A stretch of DNA of 64,000 bases from Aurantiacibacter zhengii (GTDB lineage Bacteria; Pseudomonadota; Alphaproteobacteria; Sphingomonadales; Sphingomonadaceae), in the NCBI RefSeq assembly GCF_003584125.1, contig NZ_QXFL01000001.1, positions 186,001 through 250,000 of the forward strand, in the 5' to 3' direction. Below are positions 9,075 to 18,035 of this stretch, one piece after another. Under the pieces are notes generated by a model. It was given only the letters and a program-made list of their open reading frames with translations, did no database searches and was not told the origin of the DNA. The translations under genes and the position numbers were made by a program. Each line of letters begins with the position of its first letter. Position 1 is the stretch's first letter.

Positions 9075-9109
9075 GACCTGTTCCTGCCGCGACAAGCGGT
9101 GGAGAGCGC

Positions 9110-10267
9110 GTGCATCGATTGAAGGCTTTGGCGATGGCAACGGCAGCCCTGTGCCTTGCCGCCAGTCCTGCGACTTCGGCCACTATTCCTGCACCGGTGC
9201 CTGCGGAAATACCCGTGGCTCTCATGGTGGACGTCACCACCGGGCAGACGCTGTTCTCGCGCGAGGAGGGGCGGCGCTTCATGCCCGCGTCGGTCACCAA
9301 GGTGATGACCGCCTACACCGCCTTCAAACTCATCGACGAAGGCGCCCTGCGCCTTGGCATGCGGTTCGAATATTCTCAGGAACTGGAAGATGCATGGTAT
9401 GCCGAAGGCTCCAACATGTTCCTGCGCGCTGGCGACCAGCCCACCATCGGTCAACTGCTGCTGGGCATAACCACGGTTTCCGGCAACGATGCGAGCGTGG
9501 CTCTGGCCGTGGCTGCCACGGGATCGCAGGATAGCTGGCTGGCACTGATGAATGCGAATGCAGCCGAGCTGGGAATGCGCGATACGCATTTCGGATCTCC
9601 CAACGGCTATCCCGATGGCGGGCAGACCTATACGTCCGCGCGCGACCTGGCCCGATTGGGAGAAGCCATGGTCAAGCGGTATCCCGATCTCTATGCCCGC
9701 TATTTCGGCCACCGTTCGCTGCGCTGGGGCGATATCGCCCAGGCCAACCATGACCCCGTCACGGGGCGTGTGAAGGGGGCGGACGGTATGAAGACCGGCT
9801 ATACGCGTGAGGCCGGTTACACCTTTCTTGGCTCGGCACAGCGTCGCGGTCGGCGGCTGGTGATGGTGCTGGCCGGATCGCCCGAAAGCAGGTTGCGCGA
9901 TCAAACCGCGCGCGACTTCCTTGAATGGGGCTTCGACGCTTTCGATACGGAAGTCGTTCTGGCCGCGCAAACAGAGGTGGGGCAGGCGCGGGTGCAGGAC
10001 GGTACCAGTGCCAGCGTCCCCTTGCGCACACCCGAGGCGGTTCTCGCTGCAATCCCGCGCGGGGCGGACGCTGCAAGCTGGTCGATGGAAGTTGTCTATC
10101 GCGGACCGATCCAGGCCCCGATTGCTGCCGGAGACCGCATTGCCCGCTTGCGCCTTAGCGTGAATGGCGAGCAGGTTCTGGAAGCGCCGCTGGAGGCCGC
10201 GCAATCCGTCGGCCAGGCAAACGCTGCCCAGCGGGTCTTCAACGCCTGGAGGAAATGGCTGGCATGA
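9110..10267 (+). CDS. D-alanyl-D-alanine carboxypeptidase (PBP5/6 family)
   Basis: 385-residue serine peptidase that trims the terminal D-Ala of peptidoglycan pentapeptides. Signal peptide at residues 1-23. Catalytic motifs: SVTK (Ser61, Lys64), SGN in TTVSGNDAS, and KTG in GADGMKTGYTREAGY. The C-terminal PBP5_C domain occupies about 285-375, and an amphipathic end (RVFNAWRKWLA) fits peripheral membrane anchoring. The start is GTG 9110 with GGAG eight bases upstream. The stop overlaps tmk by four bases, beginning a long overlapping operon. Confidence 0.94.
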   Translation: MHRLKALAMATAALCLAASPATSATIPAPVPAEIPVALMVDVTTGQTLFSREEGRRFMPASVTKVMTAYTAFKLIDEGALRLGMRFEYSQELEDAWYAEGSNMFLRAGDQPTIGQLLLGITTVSGNDASVALAVAATGSQDSWLALMNANAAELGMRDTHFGSPNGYPDGGQTYTSARDLARLGEAMVKRYPDLYARYFGHRSLRWGDIAQANHDPVTGRVKGADGMKTGYTREAGYTFLGSAQRRGRRLVMVLAGSPESRLRDQTARDFLEWGFDAFDTEVVLAAQTEVGQARVQDGTSASVPLRTPEAVLAAIPRGADAASWSMEVVYRGPIQAPIAAGDRIARLRLSVNGEQVLEAPLEAAQSVGQANAAQRVFNAWRKWLA

Positions 10268-10899
10268 CGAGTGGACGGTTCATCACCTTCGAGGGCGGCG
10301 AAGGCGTGGGCAAGTCCACGCAGGCGCACCTACTTGTCGATGCCCTGCGCGGGCGCGGCCTGGAGGTCGTGCAGACGCGCGAACCGGGAGGCACCCCCGG
10401 TGCAGAAGCTATTCGCGACCTGCTGCTGGACAAGCGTTTCGCCTGGGACACCCGCGCCGAGGCCCTGCTGTTTGCCGCTGCCCGATCCGATCACGTATCG
10501 CACCTCATCGGACCCGCGCTCGACCGTGGCGAGTGGGTGGTATGCGACCGGTTTATCGATTCCTCGCGGGCCTATCAGGCCGGGGGAGGAGAGTGGTCGG
10601 ACGATGCCGTGCTCTCGCTCCATACGCTGGGCTCTCATGCCCTGATGCCCGACATCACCTTCCTGCTTCAGGCACCGACGGACGAGATCGCCCAGCGCTT
10701 GCACGAACGCGACGGTAACGATGCTGACCGTATCGGTGGCAAGCCCGCCGCCTACCATGCGCGGGTGGCCGAACATTTCCGCCAGCTTGCAGTCACGGAT
10801 CCCGAACGGTTCGTGCTGATCGATGCCAGCGGCACTCCTGCCGATGTACACCTGCGCGTGATGCGCGCCATGGCGCCCTCCATCGGGGAAGGCGGTTGA
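10264..10899 (+). CDS. tmk: Thymidylate kinase
   Basis: 211-residue P-loop kinase making dTDP from dTMP. Motifs: P-loop FEGGEGVGKSTQAHLL at about 7-20, the DR(Y/F) motif CDRFIDSSRAYQ near residue 95, and a LID region with ERDGNDADRIGG. ATG 10264 overlaps the carboxypeptidase stop (ATGA) and sits 11 bases after GGAGG; an upstream ATG at 10255 is too close to that site. The holB gene begins in its last codons. Confidence 0.96.
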   Translation: MTSGRFITFEGGEGVGKSTQAHLLVDALRGRGLEVVQTREPGGTPGAEAIRDLLLDKRFAWDTRAEALLFAAARSDHVSHLIGPALDRGEWVVCDRFIDSSRAYQAGGGEWSDDAVLSLHTLGSHALMPDITFLLQAPTDEIAQRLHERDGNDADRIGGKPAAYHARVAEHFRQLAVTDPERFVLIDASGTPADVHLRVMRAMAPSIGEGG

Positions 10900-11858
10900 C
10901 CTATATCGGGCATGAGCAAGCGTGGGATGCGTGGCACCGCGCGCTCTCCGGCGCGCGCATGCATCACGGCTGGATTCTTTCAGGTCGCAAGGGGGTGGGC
11001 AAGTCCGCATTCGCCATGGCCGCCGCGCGTGAACTGGTGGCGGAAGACGGGATACCGCAGCCACCGGGCGAACATCCCGATATCCGCTATCTCAGCCATC
11101 CCCCGCGAAACGATACCGAGGCGAAAAAGCGGGACGAAGGCAAGCCTTATGAACTCGCGCGCAATATCAAGGTGGACCAAATCCGCGAATTGCAGCGCCG
11201 ACTGAATACCCGGCCCACGCTGGGCAGCCGCCGCGCTGTCATCATCGATCCGGCTGACGACATGGAAACGAGCGCGGCCAACGCATTGCTGAAGAGCCTG
11301 GAGGAGCCGCCGGCGGGCACTTATTTCCTGCTTATCGCCCACCGCATCGGGCGATTGCTGCCTACCATCCGCTCGCGCTGCCGGGTGCTGAACTTCCCCC
11401 GCGTGTCCGATCTCGACATGGACGCGGTGCTCGCGCGGGAGAGCCCGCAGGCAAGCAGCGAAGAGCGCACCGCGGCCATCGCCGCTGCCAGCGGTTCGCC
11501 GGGCGCGGCAATCGATTTCGTCGAACTCGACCTCGGCAAGATTCACACGCTGATGCAGCAGGTGGTCGAACGGGGCGATCCGGACTTCGTCCTGCGTGGC
11601 CGCCTGGCGGGTGCCATGGGGCAGCGGCCAAGCCGCGAGAAGCAGCTCGCCGCCATCGAACTTGCCCGCGCCGTGGTGGCGGACCAGATGCGCACCATCC
11701 CCCATGCGCAGATCCCTGCGATGGTGGAAACCCACAGCGAACTGGTGCGCCTCGCCGGGCAGGCACCGACCTACAATTTCGATCCCGGCCTGCTGGTGAT
11801 GGAAATCGGCACCTTGCTTGCAGGTCTGGCGGGTTCTAGGACGCCCGCAAATGGCTGA
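10896..11858 (+). CDS. holB: DNA polymerase III delta' subunit
   Basis: 320-residue clamp-loader subunit (AAA+). The P-loop region reads SGRKGVGKSAFAMAAARELV at about 29-48. The sensor and helix regions follow (AVIIDPADDMETSAANALLKSLEEPPAGTYF), including the family's SRC arginine-finger motif in IRSRCRVLNF. The clear GKS P-loop is typical of alphaproteobacterial copies. It starts with TTG 10896, overlapping tmk by four bases; metG starts inside its end. Confidence 0.94.
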   Translation: MTYIGHEQAWDAWHRALSGARMHHGWILSGRKGVGKSAFAMAAARELVAEDGIPQPPGEHPDIRYLSHPPRNDTEAKKRDEGKPYELARNIKVDQIRELQRRLNTRPTLGSRRAVIIDPADDMETSAANALLKSLEEPPAGTYFLLIAHRIGRLLPTIRSRCRVLNFPRVSDLDMDAVLARESPQASSEERTAAIAAASGSPGAAIDFVELDLGKIHTLMQQVVERGDPDFVLRGRLAGAMGQRPSREKQLAAIELARAVVADQMRTIPHAQIPAMVETHSELVRLAGQAPTYNFDPGLLVMEIGTLLAGLAGSRTPANG

Positions 11859-13407
11859 AACCTTCTATCTGACCACCGCGATTCATTATCCCAACGGCAA
11901 GCCGCATATCGGCCACGCTTACGAGACGATCGCGGCCGATGTCCTCGCCCGATTCCATCGCCAGATGGGACGCGACGTACGTTTCCAGACCGGCACCGAC
12001 GAGCACGGCCTGAAAATGGCGCAGAAGGCGCGTGACTTGGGCATGACCCCGCGTGAACTGGCAGATGAAATGTCCGGACATTTCAAGTCATTGTTCGAGA
12101 CCCTTGATATCTCCTATGATCGCTTCATCCGAACCACGGATGAAGATCACTACCGCGCCAGCCAGGCAATCTGGAAAGCCATGGAAGCCAACGGCGACCT
12201 TTACCTTGATCGCTACGAGGGATGGTATTCGGTTCGCGACGAAGCCTACTATGACGAAAGCGAGCTGGAAGAAGGCGAGGGCGGCGAGAAGCTGTCACCG
12301 CAAGGCACACCGGTTGAATGGACCGCGGAGGAAACCTGGTTCTTCCGGCTCTCTGCCTACGGTGACAAGCTGCTGGCGCTCTACAACGACAATCCGGACT
12401 TCATCAGACCCGAAAGCCGCCGCAACGAAGTGATGCGGTTCGTGGAGGGCGGCCTGCGCGACCTTTCCGTCAGCCGCACCAGTTTCGACTGGGGTGTGCC
12501 GGTGCCCGGCAGCGAAGGCCATGTGATGTACGTGTGGGTCGACGCTCTAACCAACTACCTCACCGGCCTCGGCTTTCCCGACGATACCGAAAACATGGCA
12601 AGGTTCTGGCCGGCAGATCTCCACCTGGTCGGCAAGGATATAACCCGTTTCCACACGGTGTACTGGCCCGCCTTCCTCATGAGCGCGAACATTGCTCTGC
12701 CCAAACAAGTCTACGCGCACGGTTTCCTCCTCAGCCGCGATGGCAAGAAGGAAAGCAAGTCCGCTGGGAACGTCACGGATCCCGCAGCCCTCGTGGAGGC
12801 CTATGGGGTGGACGTATTGCGCTATTTCCTGCTGCGCGAGTTTTCCTTCGGTCAGGATGGCAGCTATTCGGCAGAGGCCATTGTAAACAGGGCGAATTCA
12901 GAACTGGCCAACAGTTTTGGCAACCTGGCCCAGCGCGTGATGAGTTTCATCGCCAAGAACTGCGACGGCACTGTCGCGGCAGAAGCTCCGGTAGAAGCGG
13001 TGGACGAAGCCCTGCGGGCCCGTGTGCGCCAGGCCTGCGCTGTAGAACTTCCCGCACAGTTCGAGCAACTGGCATTCGCCGCCGGGCTGGAGGCATGGAT
13101 GCAGGCTGTCTATGCCTGCAATGCCTACGTCGACGAGCAGGCCCCTTGGGCCTTGCGCAAGACCGATCCGGAGCGAATGAAGCGCGTGCTCGCCACGCTT
13201 TGCGGCTGTATCCGCGATCTCGCCGTCGCTGTTATGCCAGTCATTCCAACAGCTTCGTTAAAGATCCTCGACGCGCTCTCGATCCCCGCCAATGAGCGCG
13301 ATTATGCCGCGCTCAGCTCAACCGACCCGAGTATGGGGACGATCATCATCGATAGCCCGAAGCCCGTTTTCCCTAGGCTTGATGTGCCCGCGGTGGAGAG
13401 CGCCTGA
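11851..13407 (+). CDS. metG: Methionyl-tRNA synthetase
   Basis: 518-residue class Ia synthetase charging tRNA-Met. The HIGH motif appears as PHIGHAYET near residue 20 and TDEHG near 50. The KMSKS loop reads KESKS (GKKESKSAGNVTDP), with Met replaced by Glu. The short form lacks the C-terminal tRNA-binding extension and an obvious four-cysteine zinc knuckle. The anticodon-binding helical domain fills the end. ATG 11851 (MAETFYLTTAI) overlaps holB by eight bases; an open frame with TTG 11818 is not needed. Confidence 0.95.
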   Translation: MAETFYLTTAIHYPNGKPHIGHAYETIAADVLARFHRQMGRDVRFQTGTDEHGLKMAQKARDLGMTPRELADEMSGHFKSLFETLDISYDRFIRTTDEDHYRASQAIWKAMEANGDLYLDRYEGWYSVRDEAYYDESELEEGEGGEKLSPQGTPVEWTAEETWFFRLSAYGDKLLALYNDNPDFIRPESRRNEVMRFVEGGLRDLSVSRTSFDWGVPVPGSEGHVMYVWVDALTNYLTGLGFPDDTENMARFWPADLHLVGKDITRFHTVYWPAFLMSANIALPKQVYAHGFLLSRDGKKESKSAGNVTDPAALVEAYGVDVLRYFLLREFSFGQDGSYSAEAIVNRANSELANSFGNLAQRVMSFIAKNCDGTVAAEAPVEAVDEALRARVRQACAVELPAQFEQLAFAAGLEAWMQAVYACNAYVDEQAPWALRKTDPERMKRVLATLCGCIRDLAVAVMPVIPTASLKILDALSIPANERDYAALSSTDPSMGTIIIDSPKPVFPRLDVPAVESA

Positions 13408-14204
13408 TGACGCTCGCCGCCCCGCTGATCGACAGCCATTGCCACCTGAATTACGAAGGGCTCGCCGAACGGCAGGATGAGGTTCTCGCCAATGCCCGTG
13501 CGGCAGGCGTGACCGGGTTCCTCAACATTTCCACTCGAGAGCGGGAATGGCGTGATGTCGTCGCCACGGCAGAGCGCGAGAGCGACGTATGGGCGACCGT
13601 GGGCATCCACCCGCATGAGGCGGACCAACATGCCGACCTTGGCAGGCAGGTCCTGCGCCGCGCTACCGATCACCCGCGCGTAATCGGCATCGGCGAAAGC
13701 GGGCTCGACTACTATTACGACAAGTCCGACCGCGCGGTGCAGCGCGATCTGTTCCGCATGCACATCTATGTGGCCCGCGAAACCGGCCTTCCGCTGGTCA
13801 TTCACACCCGCGACGCGGAGGACGACACGGCCGATATCCTGACCGAAGAAATGGGGAAGGGGGCCTTTCCCGCGCTGATTCACTGTTTCACCGCCAGCGC
13901 CGATTTCGGGCGCAGGGTGCTGGACCTCGGCCTCACGGTTTCGCTTTCGGGTATCGTCACGTTCAAGAACGCCAGGGAATTGCAGGAGTTCGCCAGGGAA
14001 ATTCCGGAGGATAGACTGTTGGTTGAAACCGACAGCCCGTTCCTGGCACCCGTGCCGCATCGCGGAAAGACCTGTGAACCCGCCTTCGTCCGCCATACGG
14101 CTGCATTCGTGGCGGAACTGCGTGGCGAGAATGTCGAAGATCTTGCTGCAACCACGTCGCGCAACTTCTTCAATTTGTTCACGAAAGCAAAGGCCACTTC
14201 GTGA
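13407..14204 (+). CDS. TatD family metal-dependent hydrolase
   Basis: 265-residue TIM-barrel metallohydrolase; relatives are 3'-5' DNA exonucleases or D-aminoacyl-tRNA-related quality-control enzymes. Metal-ligand motifs are DSHCHLNYEG at the start, GESGLDYYY near residue 95, HTRDAED, IHCFTAS and the late ETDSPFLAP, all in family order. It starts in the metG stop (TGATG), a linkage to metG common in bacteria, and overlaps the next gene by four bases. Confidence 0.93.
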   Translation: MTLAAPLIDSHCHLNYEGLAERQDEVLANARAAGVTGFLNISTREREWRDVVATAERESDVWATVGIHPHEADQHADLGRQVLRRATDHPRVIGIGESGLDYYYDKSDRAVQRDLFRMHIYVARETGLPLVIHTRDAEDDTADILTEEMGKGAFPALIHCFTASADFGRRVLDLGLTVSLSGIVTFKNARELQEFAREIPEDRLLVETDSPFLAPVPHRGKTCEPAFVRHTAAFVAELRGENVEDLAATTSRNFFNLFTKAKATS

Positions 14205-14968
14205 AGCTGCTGGTTCTTGGGAGTGGTACGTCCACCGGTGTACCACGCATCGGTAACGACTGGGGCGATTGCGACCCGAACGAGCCGAAGAACCGTCGTA
14301 GCCGCGTATCCATCATCGTGGAGAGCAATGAGGGCAAGCGGATCCTCGTGGACACGTCCACCGATCTGCGTCAGCAACTGTTGACGAACAACATAGACAA
14401 GCTGGACGGAGTGTTCTGGACCCACGACCACGCGGACCATTGCCACGGCATCGATGATTTGCGCCCCATGCGTTATGGCCGCGGCGGACCGATCGCCGGA
14501 TTTGCCTCGACCGAATGCTGCCGCCGGCTGCGGAACCGGTTTGGTTACGTTTTCTCCGGCCAGTACGGCTATCACACTATTGTGGAACTCAGTTCGCTGG
14601 ACACACTGCGTATCCACGCGGGGTTCGGCGTAGAGAGCGTGGAGATGCCGCACGGACCGATCACCACCACGGCCTATCGCTTTGAAGCTGACGGTAAATC
14701 AATTGGTTACGCAACGGACTTCAGCGAAATTACCAATGACATGATCGACCTGTTCGACGGCGTCGATATTCTCGTTACCGATTGCCTGCGCCGTGAACCG
14801 CATCCCACCCATGCGCATCTGGGAATGGCGCTGGAATTTGCTGAACGCTGCGACGCGCGCCGGGCTGTCTTGTCGCATCTCGACAAGAGCATGGATTACG
14901 CAACGCTCAGCGCCGAGGTGCCAGACAATGTGCTCGTCGGATACGACGGGATGGAGCTGGTCGCATGA
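14201..14968 (+). CDS. MBL-fold metal-dependent hydrolase (PhnP-like)
   Basis: 255-residue metallo-beta-lactamase-fold protein, probably a phosphodiesterase. It shows SGTSTGVPRIGNDWGDC at the N-terminus, the metal motif THDHADHCHGID near residue 75, and a C-terminal ligand region SHLDKSMDY. The lead GSG(T/S)STGVP and cysteine-bearing loop match the PhnP/cyclic-phosphate group. The GTG start at 14201 overlaps tatD by four bases; it is the sixth gene of an overlapping operon. The natural substrate is unknown. Confidence 0.88.
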   Translation: MKLLVLGSGTSTGVPRIGNDWGDCDPNEPKNRRSRVSIIVESNEGKRILVDTSTDLRQQLLTNNIDKLDGVFWTHDHADHCHGIDDLRPMRYGRGGPIAGFASTECCRRLRNRFGYVFSGQYGYHTIVELSSLDTLRIHAGFGVESVEMPHGPITTTAYRFEADGKSIGYATDFSEITNDMIDLFDGVDILVTDCLRREPHPTHAHLGMALEFAERCDARRAVLSHLDKSMDYATLSAEVPDNVLVGYDGMELVA

Positions 14969-15132
14969 ACGAAACGTCGCTCGTTTCCATCCTGGCGCTG
15001 CTCGGCTGGCTGGTCCTGGCGATCGGTACGTACCGGTCTCATCAGGTAAACATGTCGAAGACGATACGCATGGCGCTGATCTGGGGATGCATCTTTGCAG
15101 GCCTTACGTTCTTTTTCACGCTGGTAATCTGA
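14965..15132 (+). CDS. Small two-helix membrane protein
   Basis: 55 residues beginning MNETSLVSILALLGW, with two hydrophobic helices (about 6-24 and 34-55) joined by a basic loop (YRSHQVNMSKTIRM). It begins four bases inside the MBL hydrolase gene (ATGA), which strongly supports translation. It has the look of small proteins that follow the TatD/MBL pair in sphingomonads. Function unknown. Confidence 0.7.
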   Translation: MNETSLVSILALLGWLVLAIGTYRSHQVNMSKTIRMALIWGCIFAGLTFFFTLVI

Positions 15133-15178
15133 GGGCACGACCGAAATCAAACCCCGATGAGCCGCCCTCGCATTTAAC

Positions 15179-15192
15179 ATAATATATATTAT
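15179..15192. repeat. AT-only palindrome ahead of mazG
   Basis: ATAATATATATTAT is a perfect 14-bp palindrome of A and T only, in a GC-rich chromosome, 34 bases before the mazG start. It may hold the mazG promoter -10 or an operator. Confidence 0.35.
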
Positions 15193-15225
15193 CATCCTTT
15201 AGTTGGTCCTGTGCCGGAGCCGCCG

Positions 15226-15984
15226 ATGTCCGAACAACTAGCCCGCCTCCTTTCGATCATGGCCCGCCTTCGCGATCCGCAGCGCGGTTGCGAATGGGAC
15301 GTTGCGCAAACGTTCGAAACCATTGCACCGTACACGATCGAGGAAGCCTACGAGGTTGCCGACGCTATCGAACGCGCCGACATGGCCGACCTGCGTGGTG
15401 AACTTGGCGACTTGCTTTTGCAGGTAGTTTTTCACGCCCGCATGGCCGAGGAAGCCGGTTGCTTCGATTTCGACGATGTCGCGCGTTCCATTGCGGACAA
15501 GATGGAGGCCCGGCACCCGCATATCTTCGGCGACGAAGGCGGCGTAATGGACGGCAAGCGCTGGGAGGATATCAAGGCAGCGGAACGCGCCGTGCAAGGT
15601 TCGACCAGCACTATGGACGGCGTGGCGCGCGCCTTGCCAGCCCTGATGCGCGCAGAAAAGTTGCAGAAACGCGCCGCACGAGACGGCTTTGACTGGCCTG
15701 ACCACGATGGCCCGACGGAGAAACTGGCGGAGGAAATTCGCGAGCTGCACGAGGCAGACGATGCAACCCGCCAGGAAGAAGCCGGAGACCTGCTGTTTGC
15801 GGCAGTCAATCTGGTGCGATCATACGGGATCGGGGCAGAGGATGCCCTTAAGGCCGCCAACGCGAAGTTCGAGCGTCGCTATCGCGCGATGGAAGAGTTG
15901 GCTGATGGCAACTTTGCAAGCCGCGATCTGCATGGTCAGGAAGAGCTGTGGCAGGAAGTAAAACGCCAGGAACGCGAAGGTTAG
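15226..15984 (+). CDS. mazG: Nucleoside triphosphate pyrophosphohydrolase MazG
   Basis: 252-residue all-alpha NTP pyrophosphatase that removes aberrant or excess NTPs. Two MazG domains are seen: residues about 15-115, with the metal-binding helices EEAYEVADAI and LRGELGDLLLQVVFHA, and about 150-245, with EEIRELHEADD and EEAGDLLFAAVNLVR. ATG 15226 has GGAG seven bases upstream; a GTG at 15211 is an alternative. It converges on hflX, with the two stops overlapping. Confidence 0.94.
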   Translation: MSEQLARLLSIMARLRDPQRGCEWDVAQTFETIAPYTIEEAYEVADAIERADMADLRGELGDLLLQVVFHARMAEEAGCFDFDDVARSIADKMEARHPHIFGDEGGVMDGKRWEDIKAAERAVQGSTSTMDGVARALPALMRAEKLQKRAARDGFDWPDHDGPTEKLAEEIRELHEADDATRQEEAGDLLFAAVNLVRSYGIGAEDALKAANAKFERRYRAMEELADGNFASRDLHGQEELWQEVKRQEREG

Positions 15985-17303
15985 AGCGTCTCGAAGCGGC
16001 CCCATTCCTTTTCCGTCAGGCGGACCTCGATATGGCGCATCGGGCCGTCGGAACCCTCTCCGCCATCATTGTCCGACAAAACTTCACCGTGGGCGTGCAG
16101 CCAGGCGATACGCGCGCCGTCCCTGGCCGGCAACATGAGCGAATGGCGCCGGGCGCCTTCTGTCAATTTCGCTCCCAGCTTTTCGCGTAGCGCGTCCACG
16201 CCCTCACCCGTTATGGCCGAGATTGGCATGACCGTGTCGTCGTTTTCCGCAATGCCCGCCAGTTCCTCGCGCATTTCAGGGTCGAGAAGGTCCCACTTGT
16301 TCCAGACTTCGAGGATTGTGGTCGGCTCCCCTTCCCCCTCTTCATCGGTCACTCCCAGATCCGCCAGCACCTGTAACACCTGCTTTTTCTGGGATGCCGT
16401 GTCTGGATTGGCGATGTCACGCACGTGCAGGACGATGTCGGCTGCCGTGACCTCTTCCAGGGTCGCTCGAAACGCTGCGACAAGCTGTGTCGGCAGGTCC
16501 GAGATAAAGCCCACCGTATCGGACAGGATCGCTTTCTCTATGCCCGGCAGAGTTACAGCGCGCATGGTCGGGTCGAGCGTTGCGAACAGCAGGTCTTCCG
16601 CCATCACATCCGCACCGGTCATGCGATTGAAAAGCGTGGATTTTCCGGCATTCGTGTATCCGACCAGTGCGATGACGGGCCACGGTGCCCTGCCCCGCCG
16701 CTTGCGGTGGAGTTCGCGGGTTTTGCGGACCTGTTCCAGCTCGCGGCGCAGCTTGGCCATGCGGTCGCGGATCAGGCGACGGTCGGCCTCGATCTGGGTT
16801 TCGCCCGGACCGCCGAGGAAGCCGAAGCCGCCACGCTGACGCTCAAGGTGGGTCCAGCTGCGCACGAGGCGGCTTGCCTGATAATCCAGGTGAGCGAGTT
16901 CTACCTGCAGCCGGCCTTCGGCAGTGGCTGCACGTTCTCCGAAAATTTCCAGGATCAGGCCGGTGCGATCGATGACCTTGCGGCCGATCTTCTCTTCCAG
17001 ATTGCGTTGCTGGATGGGCGATAGCGCACCGTCGACAATGACGAGTTCCGCCTCGTGCAGTTCGCAGTCGGAGGCGATGCGTTGCACCTGCCCTTCCCCG
17101 AACAGGGTATTGGGACGCACTTCGCGCACAGGAATGATGAAAGCCTCGGCCACGACGATGCCGATCGCTAGCGCGAGCCCCTTTGCCTCTTCCAGACGTG
17201 CTTCGGGATCATCCTCGCGGCGCTGTGCGCGGATGTCCGGGCAGACGACAAGCGCCCGCGCCCCGCGGGTGACTTCACCTTCAATATCGTCGTCGACAAT
17301 CAG
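15981..17303 (-). CDS. hflX: GTPase HflX (start uncertain)
   Basis: Ribosome-associated GTPase that splits stalled or heat-damaged ribosomes. After the N-terminal domain and a helical linker comes the G domain: P-loop [25 protein letters not shown], and NKWDL. The first standard start codon is GTG 17153, but the frame stays open to 17319 and its upstream part ([18 protein letters not shown]...[13 protein letters not shown]) is the expected HflX N-terminal strand-helix, so the longer protein is preferred. No ATG/GTG/TTG exists there. A CTG at 17303-17301 overlaps the hfq stop (CTGA) and has GAAGG about nine bases upstream; ATT 17300 is next. If neither is used the protein has 390 residues. It follows hfq, as in many proteobacteria. 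Confidence 0.88.
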   Translation of the reverse strand: MIVDDDIEGEVTRGARALVVCPDIRAQRREDDPEARLEEAKGLALAIGIVVAEAFIIPVREVRPNTLFGEGQVQRIASDCELHEAELVIVDGALSPIQQRNLEEKIGRKVIDRTGLILEIFGERAATAEGRLQVELAHLDYQASRLVRSWTHLERQRGGFGFLGGPGETQIEADRRLIRDRMAKLRRELEQVRKTRELHRKRRGRAPWPVIALVGYTNAGKSTLFNRMTGADVMAEDLLFATLDPTMRAVTLPGIEKAILSDTVGFISDLPTQLVAAFRATLEEVTAADIVLHVRDIANPDTASQKKQVLQVLADLGVTDEEGEGEPTTILEVWNKWDLLDPEMREELAGIAENDDTVMPISAITGEGVDALREKLGAKLTEGARRHSLMLPARDGARIAWLHAHGEVLSDNDGGEGSDGPMRHIEVRLTEKEWGRFETL

Positions 17304-17869
17304 TCGCTTTCGCCTTCGTCATCTTCCAGATCGTCGTCGGTCAGGTCGACCGGCCGATCGGGCTGGATCGTGGATACAGCATGCTTGTATGCAAGCTGCA
17401 CATAGCCATCACGTTCCAACAACATGCAGAAAAGGTCGAAACTGGCGATCCGTCCCTGCAGCATCACACCGTTCACCAGGAACATCGTCACCTGCACGTC
17501 CGCATCGCGAACGCGGGTGAGGAAGATGTCCTGCAACAGGCGAAGCTTGCGGTTACCGTCGGGCCCGCTGCCGAACTGTTCGGCATCGACGGGCTGCCCG
17601 GGCATGATGGTGGAAATCGCGTGCTTGTAGACAAGCTGCGATTGCCCGTCCCGCCGCAGCAGGATCGAAAAATTGTCGAACCAAGTCACGATACCCTGCA
17701 GCTTCACTCCTTTCACGAGAAACATCGTGACGGGAATCTTTTCGCGGCGGACGTGATTCAGGAAAATATCCTGCAAATTGGCATTCTTGCCATTCCCGGC
17801 AGGTTTCGCGGCGCGCGATTCGGGTTCTGCCACCGGTCGTGGCCGTGCCGAAAGGGTGCCCTTGGCCAT
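17300..17869 (-). CDS. hfq: Tandem RNA chaperone Hfq (two Sm domains)
   Basis: 189-residue protein made of two Hfq/Sm domains, at about 31-90 and 111-170, exactly 80 residues apart and joined by a Gly/Asp-rich linker. Each keeps LQDIFL near its start and the Sm2 motif YKHA(I/V)STI. Domain 1 has rim basics RREK and the distal-face Lys in VKGVKLQG. Domain 2 has RDAD at the rim and VNGVMLQG, so it has lost both. An N-terminal basic/Pro tail and an acidic C-terminal tail ([13 protein letters not shown]) flank them. Three such chains would build the usual six-domain ring. Hfq pairs small RNAs with mRNAs. ATG 17869 has GGAG 12 bases upstream. It lies between ntrX and hflX. Confidence 0.95.
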   Translation of the reverse strand: MAKGTLSARPRPVAEPESRAAKPAGNGKNANLQDIFLNHVRREKIPVTMFLVKGVKLQGIVTWFDNFSILLRRDGQSQLVYKHAISTIMPGQPVDAEQFGSGPDGNRKLRLLQDIFLTRVRDADVQVTMFLVNGVMLQGRIASFDLFCMLLERDGYVQLAYKHAVSTIQPDRPVDLTDDDLEDDEGESD

Positions 17870-17981
17870 TCTTCTGACTCCATCGTTTTTGGCAGGTGTA
17901 AGCCCGCAATCTGGCAAATCCGTGAAACAGTTTCAGGATCCCCCGGCCGCACTTTTGTGCAATGCAGCGTATAATACAAAA

Positions 17982-18005
17982 AACTTTCCGGCAGCAATTG
18001 GTTCC
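17982..18005 (-). promoter_or_regulatory. Candidate promoter(s) of hfq, EcfG-type and -10 TATTAT
   Basis: Read on the minus strand, GGAAC (18005-18001), 16 bases, then GTT (17984-17982) fits the alphaproteobacterial general-stress sigma consensus GGAAC-N16/17-GTT. Seven bases further on is TATTAT, a vegetative-like -10. Transcripts would carry a leader of about 100 bases before the hfq ATG. Such a pattern occurs by chance about once or twice per strand in a window this size. Confidence 0.4.
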
Positions 18006-18035
18006 TTGCCTGACCAAAAGTTCCGGCTGAGGAGC

